Assembly: GCF_030253575.1 (NCBI RefSeq)
Contig: NC_080569.1
Location: 8,437,501-8,501,500, forward strand
Direction: 5' to 3'
Length of the DNA stretch: 64,000 nucleotides
Source of the DNA: Rhododendron vialii
Taxonomy: Eukaryota > Streptophyta > Magnoliopsida > Ericales > Ericaceae
Part shown: in pieces, positions 60,001 through 64,000 of the stretch
Layout: each line of letters opens with the position of its first letter
Position numbering within the stretch: the first letter of the stretch is position 1
Program-made: the position numbers and the translations under genes
The notes under the pieces: model-generated
Database searches by the model: none
The model's input: only the letters and a program-made list of their open reading frames with translations
Told to the model about the DNA's origin: nothing

Positions 60001-60457
60001 ACAAAATTTTCAATAATTCCGCTTAATACAGCCGACTATCTAAACATTACGACTATCGAAATGCAAAGAAACCAAAAACATCTACTCCTATCTTCATACA
60101 TAAAATAGAGTTTGCTAAGCAACACACCTCTTTGTTGACATCCGGATGGTATTTAAGAGCAAGTTTTCGATAAGCTCTTTTGATTTCATTGGGAGTTGCA
60201 GAAGCAGAAACCCCCAACACCTCATACGGAGACTCTCTGCGGCTGGCTTTCACAACAATAGAATGATTGCTTCTCCTCTTGTTTAGAAACCTGTAACCTG
60301 TTGAGAACGATTGCGGTGCGTAAACGAGGTTGGAATTGCCTCCATAGGCAATTCTGCAAATGGGTATCGAAGATTTCGAAAGACTACGATGAGTATGTTT
60401 CGAACCCAGGTGAGGAACAGCCAAGATTTTGGTTTCTGTTAGGGACAGAGACTCCAT
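57028..60457 (-). CDS. Chloroplast DnaJ-domain (J) protein
   Basis: Four exons: 60128-60457, 58066-58237, 57360-57454 and 57028-57249. The total is 819 nt, 272 aa. The first 70 residues are a Ser/Arg-rich plastid transit peptide (mature start near [10 protein letters not shown]). The J-domain spans about 76-140: [20 protein letters not shown], the diagnostic HPD at 104-106, then [20 protein letters not shown]. The C-terminus is acidic ([19 protein letters not shown], then [20 protein letters not shown]) and ends [10 protein letters not shown], probably a coiled coil. No zinc finger or substrate-binding domain, so it is a class C J-protein that would stimulate plastid Hsp70. From memory it is closest to At5g59610, whose Arabidopsis neighbour At5g59600 is also the neighbour here. 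Intron 1 is 1.9 kb. Confidence 0.85.
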
Positions 60458-61422
60458 TAAGACATCGTGTTGTGGATGTGGGGAAATCTATCTCAATGGA
60501 ACTAAACATCGACGGTTTGAAACTGATGATTAGGCCCGAAGCAGTTTACTAAAATGCCCATTGAATTGTTATGTATGTTGGAGTATATTTTTTGTGCTGA
60601 CGAGAACCCGTCCTCAAATTTTATGTACCAAAAAATTGTTATACCTCTCTTTTCATTATTGTATGGAAACAGAGATGCATACATTTTTTTATAAAGTGAC
60701 GTTTGGTGCGAGAACCCTCGGTTGGACTCTAAAGGTGAGGAGGGGCAAACCCCGACACCACTTCTCACCGATCAAAGATATTGGGAAGTCAATATGTCTT
60801 AGGAACATGTACGTTACTCAGTCGGTCGTGACGGTTCCAGAAATTTTACAATGGTATTCATATATTTAATGGGTTAATTACTTGTTGCCTCCTCTATCTA
60901 TATCTGTTTTCCACTATACTCCTCGTACTATAAAATGCTACAACCTACCCCTCTATCTATTGAAATGGCCATAAGCCAAACTCTGTTAATAGAAGTTAGT
61001 CACTCTGCATGGTTCCTATTTTTTAGAATAACTTTTTACTCTCGGCACAGTTTTCAATAGATCTCTCTCTATCTCTCTTCACTCATTACCACTCATTATA
61101 TCCAAAATAACTTTCTAAAATGTAAATCAAATAAAGTGAGTGTGATTACAAATGTACCCTTAGTTAGCCCTAGGTATGGCGGGAATGGGTAGCAGAATTT
61201 TTGACGGGAATGGGAGGAGTACATTGGAACCTAGTAGTGTTTATTGTTTAGACTAGTAGAAAATGTTGTCTATCCATTGAAAGTAGAAAGGCCGAATGTT
61301 AATATTCCTCAAGTCCGGTCTGAAGTTTGAACAATGGGTATCTATCCAATTTCAAGATGATGGAAGTCTCTTGATTCTGAAATGGTGTTTTCTTCCTACC
61401 CGCCCTTTTCCAATTCCGTCGA
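60458..61422. other. Divergent spacer, DnaJ to PPR
   Basis: Shared promoter region of the head-to-head pair. No recognisable repeat or regulatory box beyond AT-rich sequence. Confidence 0.4.
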
Positions 61423-63048
61423 ATGACTCCACTAAAGGCCCACCAGTTAATCCCCATCAGTCACCGTTCTTTCCAACCATCATACAATGAAATCTACACA
61501 AACCGCATTGAATCATACACTCGTGATCGGGCACTGCAATCAGGCAGGGTACTACATGCTCACCTGATCATCACTGGGTTAGCTCGTTTGACCCATTTTG
61601 CCTCCAAGCTCATAGCCTTTTACACCGAGTGCAGACGATTGCCTGATGCCCGGAAACTGTTCGACAAAATTCCCCAACGAAACGTCCGCCGTTGGATTGT
61701 TCTGATCGGGGCCTACGCCCGCCATGGCTTCCACCGTGAGGCTATGGGTGTCTTTTCTGATATGCAGAGAGAAGGTGTAAGACCCTGCAAGTTTGTTCTC
61801 CCCAGCATTCTCAAAGCCTGTGGACACCTCTCGGATCAACTAACCGGAGAGAAGATATACGCTGTAGTTCTCAGACACGATTTTGGTTTCGATGCATTTG
61901 TTAGTAGTGCATTGGTAGACATGTATTCAAAATGCGGGCAAATTGAGAAGGCGAGGCGGGTTTTTGATGGGATTGTTGGGAAAGATGTAGTTGCATTGAA
62001 CGCTATGGTTTCGGGTTATGTTCAACATGGGTCTGTTAGAGATGCATTGTGTTTGGTCGAGGAAATACGAGAAATGGGAGTGAAGCCCAATGTGGTAACA
62101 TGGAATGCGTTGATTTCAGGATTTGCACAAGCCGGCAATGATTCTATGGTCTCTGAAATGTTTCGATTGATGCATATCGGTGGAGTCGAGCCAGATGTAG
62201 TAACTTTTACATCAGTAATTTCTGGGCTTGTGCAGAATTTTCGAAACGATGAAGCTTTCCATGCGTTTAAGCTAATGATAAAGCTTGGAATGTATCCGAG
62301 TTCTGCTACGATTAGCAGCCTCCTCCCTGCATGTGCAACCTTGGCAGATTTTAAGCGTGGAAAGGAGATTCATGGATATGCAATGGTGAGTGGAGTGGAC
62401 GAAGATGTATTCGTCCGGAGTGCTCTTGTTGACATGTACGCAAAATGTGGTTTTATCTACGATGCAAGGACATTGTTTCAAACCATGTCAGAGAAGAACA
62501 CAGTGACTTGGAATTCCATGATTTTTGGATACACGAATCATGGATATTGCAATGAAGCAATTGAGCTTTTCAATCAAATGGCAGAGGTGGAAGAGGAAAA
62601 ACTAGATCACTTGACTTTCACCGCTTCTCTCACTGCCTGTGGCCATGGGGGAATGGTTGAACTCGGGCAGAATTTGTTTGACTTGATGCAACGAAAGTAT
62701 GGGATTAAACCAAGGTTAGAGCACTACGCTTGTATGGTGGATCTTCATGGTAGAGCGGGAAAGATTGTTGAGGCTTATGATTTCATCAAGATGATGCCGA
62801 TTGAGCCTGATTTATTTGTGTGGGGAGCATTGTTGGGTGCTTGTAGACAATATGGGAATGCAGATCTTGCTGAAATAGCAGCAAAGCATCTGCATGAGCT
62901 TGAACCTGATAGTCGAGGAAGCGGTTTGTTGTTGTCAAATATGTACGCAGACTCAGGGCATTGGGGAAATGTTGCAAGGGTGAAGAAGATGATGAAGAAG
63001 AGGAAGTTGACAAAGTATCCCGGATGTAGTTGGATAGAAGCCGTCTAG
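61423..63048 (+). CDS. Pentatricopeptide repeat protein, At5g59600-like
   Basis: Intronless, 541 aa. It opens with a short basic N-terminus, then SGRVLHAHLIITGLARL, which marks the first L-type unit. PLS-class units continue: VSSALVDMYSKCGQIEKARR, VTWNALISGFAQAGNDSMVS, VTFTSVISGLVQNFRNDEAF, TWNSMIFGYTNHGYCNEAIE. The E-type tail is LEHYACMVDLHGRAGKIVEA to YPGCSWIEAV. There is no DYW domain. The pattern of PDVVTFTSVISGLVQNF and FVRSALVDMYAKCGFI closely follows my memory of At5g59600. PLS proteins act in organelle RNA processing or editing; the target is unknown. The ATG at 61423 is the first in frame; the next, at 62-63 codons or more downstream, would remove repeats. Confidence 0.93.
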   Translation: MTPLKAHQLIPISHRSFQPSYNEIYTNRIESYTRDRALQSGRVLHAHLIITGLARLTHFASKLIAFYTECRRLPDARKLFDKIPQRNVRRWIVLIGAYARHGFHREAMGVFSDMQREGVRPCKFVLPSILKACGHLSDQLTGEKIYAVVLRHDFGFDAFVSSALVDMYSKCGQIEKARRVFDGIVGKDVVALNAMVSGYVQHGSVRDALCLVEEIREMGVKPNVVTWNALISGFAQAGNDSMVSEMFRLMHIGGVEPDVVTFTSVISGLVQNFRNDEAFHAFKLMIKLGMYPSSATISSLLPACATLADFKRGKEIHGYAMVSGVDEDVFVRSALVDMYAKCGFIYDARTLFQTMSEKNTVTWNSMIFGYTNHGYCNEAIELFNQMAEVEEEKLDHLTFTASLTACGHGGMVELGQNLFDLMQRKYGIKPRLEHYACMVDLHGRAGKIVEAYDFIKMMPIEPDLFVWGALLGACRQYGNADLAEIAAKHLHELEPDSRGSGLLLSNMYADSGHWGNVARVKKMMKKRKLTKYPGCSWIEAV

Positions 63049-63489
63049 TCTGAAATCGCAGTTACATTTGAAAAGCTGCCATTCTATTCTTTACCTTGAA
63101 CTTTGCTATCCAAGCAAATATGAGACTTCTGAATGCTGCTAGGTGTTAATACAGACCTTGATCTTACATGATCCAGCCGTAAAAATATTTGCACCAACTT
63201 TCATTTATCATACAAATCTGTCTTAGTTTCCCTTTTCACCTCATAATGGGAATGGGAGCGTTGCCGCTTAATCGCTAAACCAAGAATCTTGTAAGCTAAC
63301 GAATAGAGGGAGAGAAAGAACTTCTCAATGACATCCTAATACAGATCCAAATAAGGGAGCAACTTTTATAAGGTAAAATCAGTAATGCAACAGAAATTAC
63401 ACGACGAATTAACTTAAAGCCACTGGAAACAGGGAAAAGAATCTTTTAACACGAGCAAGCCATAAAAAAATACAGAGCTGCTGCAACTT
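63049..63489. other. 3' flank of the PPR gene
   Basis: AT-rich with no recognised gene. Likely holds two converging 3' UTRs. Confidence 0.4.
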
Positions 63490-64000
63490 CTAAGGCTTCA
63501 TATTGGTGTCGCTTGATTGCTGAAACAAAAGGAGATCAAACATACATCAATTATTCCCTCCGTTCCAAAATGATTGTCCGGTCCGCAAAACGATGACTTA
63601 AAAATAATGCATTTCTTTCAAGAAAAAATCCAAACTTTTTTCATAAATTAAAAGAACTTATCGATATCAAGTGAATTGTTAAAAAAAATTTAAATTTTTA
63701 TTGCAAAAAGTATATTATTTTTACGTTCTCGTTTTGCGGACCGAACAAACATTATAGGACGGAGGGAGTACTTAAAGTCCTGACACGATAAGTCTGAAGA
63801 AAACATGTCAAGGGTCTACTTCTAATGACTTTCTTGGGTAGCAGACTATAAATAAATTGCCAGAAACCCATCCACAGTTATGTAGTCGGAAACAATATAA
63901 GGGGACCGATAACAACAAATCAGACGACTAAACTTTCAGCCTTATGGAAAGCGAGATCAGAGAGAAACTAAAGCATGAAATACCAGCATCCAATGACTAC
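63490..64000 (-). CDS. Possible 3' end of a minus-strand gene cut by the right edge
   Basis: On the minus strand a good acceptor (TTTGTTTCAG) at 63520-63529 precedes a ten-codon exon, 63490-63519, reading QSSDTNMKP then TAG. A plausible donor, GCTG/GTATTT, lies at 63983-63984, so an exon from 63984 rightwards would precede a 464-nt intron. That intron would contain the MITE at 63554. Too little sequence to name the product. Confidence 0.25.
63554..63768. repeat. Stowaway-like MITE, GTCCGCAAAACG family, copy 2
   Basis: 215 bp flanked by TA: ttccctccgttccaaaatga at the left, cattataggacggagggag at the right, with the inner ggtccgcaaaacg pairing with cgttttgcggacc. Same size and layout as 23155-23369. 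Confidence 0.85.

Noticed and set aside
1-64000. CRISPR array, tRNA, rRNA or bacterial genes
   Set aside because: No regularly spaced repeats, no cloverleaf candidates and no prokaryotic gene features; spliced plant genes explain the coding content.

Overview
This window is nuclear DNA of a flowering plant. The genes are split by GT-AG introns and encode plant-only proteins: Rubisco activase, TOC75, pTAC16, PPR proteins and an LTI65/RD29B-like stress protein. The AT-rich spacers are full of small non-autonomous transposons. Codon use and intron structure suggest a eudicot; I cannot name the species from sequence alone. I rebuilt exon structures by eye from splice sites and checked that coding phases sum to open frames.

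Layout, left to right: a GT31/DUF604 glycosyltransferase (-); pTAC16 (-, 5 exons); a 5.6 kb repeat-bearing spacer; a 13-exon PWI/SR-rich splicing co-activator of SRRM1 type (-), one intron of which holds a LINE remnant, a fold-back element and a Stowaway-like MITE; the TFIIA large subunit (+, 11 exons); an unrecognised 138-aa protein (-); a plastid D-xylose-proton symporter-like 3 transporter (+, 14 exons); Rubisco activase (+, 7 exons); a nested island of repeats; an LTI65-like ABA/cold protein (-, 4 exons); an intronless PPR protein (-); TOC75-3 (+, 7 exons); a plastid DnaJ protein (-, 4 exons); a second intronless PPR protein (+, close to Arabidopsis At5g59600 from memory); and a probable 3' end of another (-) gene cut by the right edge.

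Five of the thirteen genes encode plastid proteins that act at different steps: protein import (TOC75), chaperoning (DnaJ protein), plastid nucleoid/thylakoid (pTAC16), envelope sugar transport (symporter-like 3) and CO2 fixation (Rubisco activase). They are separate transcription units, not an operon. No phage, CRISPR, tRNA or rRNA gene was seen. The features most worth a second look are the activase final intron, whose retention gives an immediate stop and a short isoform, and several fold-back or MITE families present in two to four copies within 64 kb, two of them inside pTAC16 introns.
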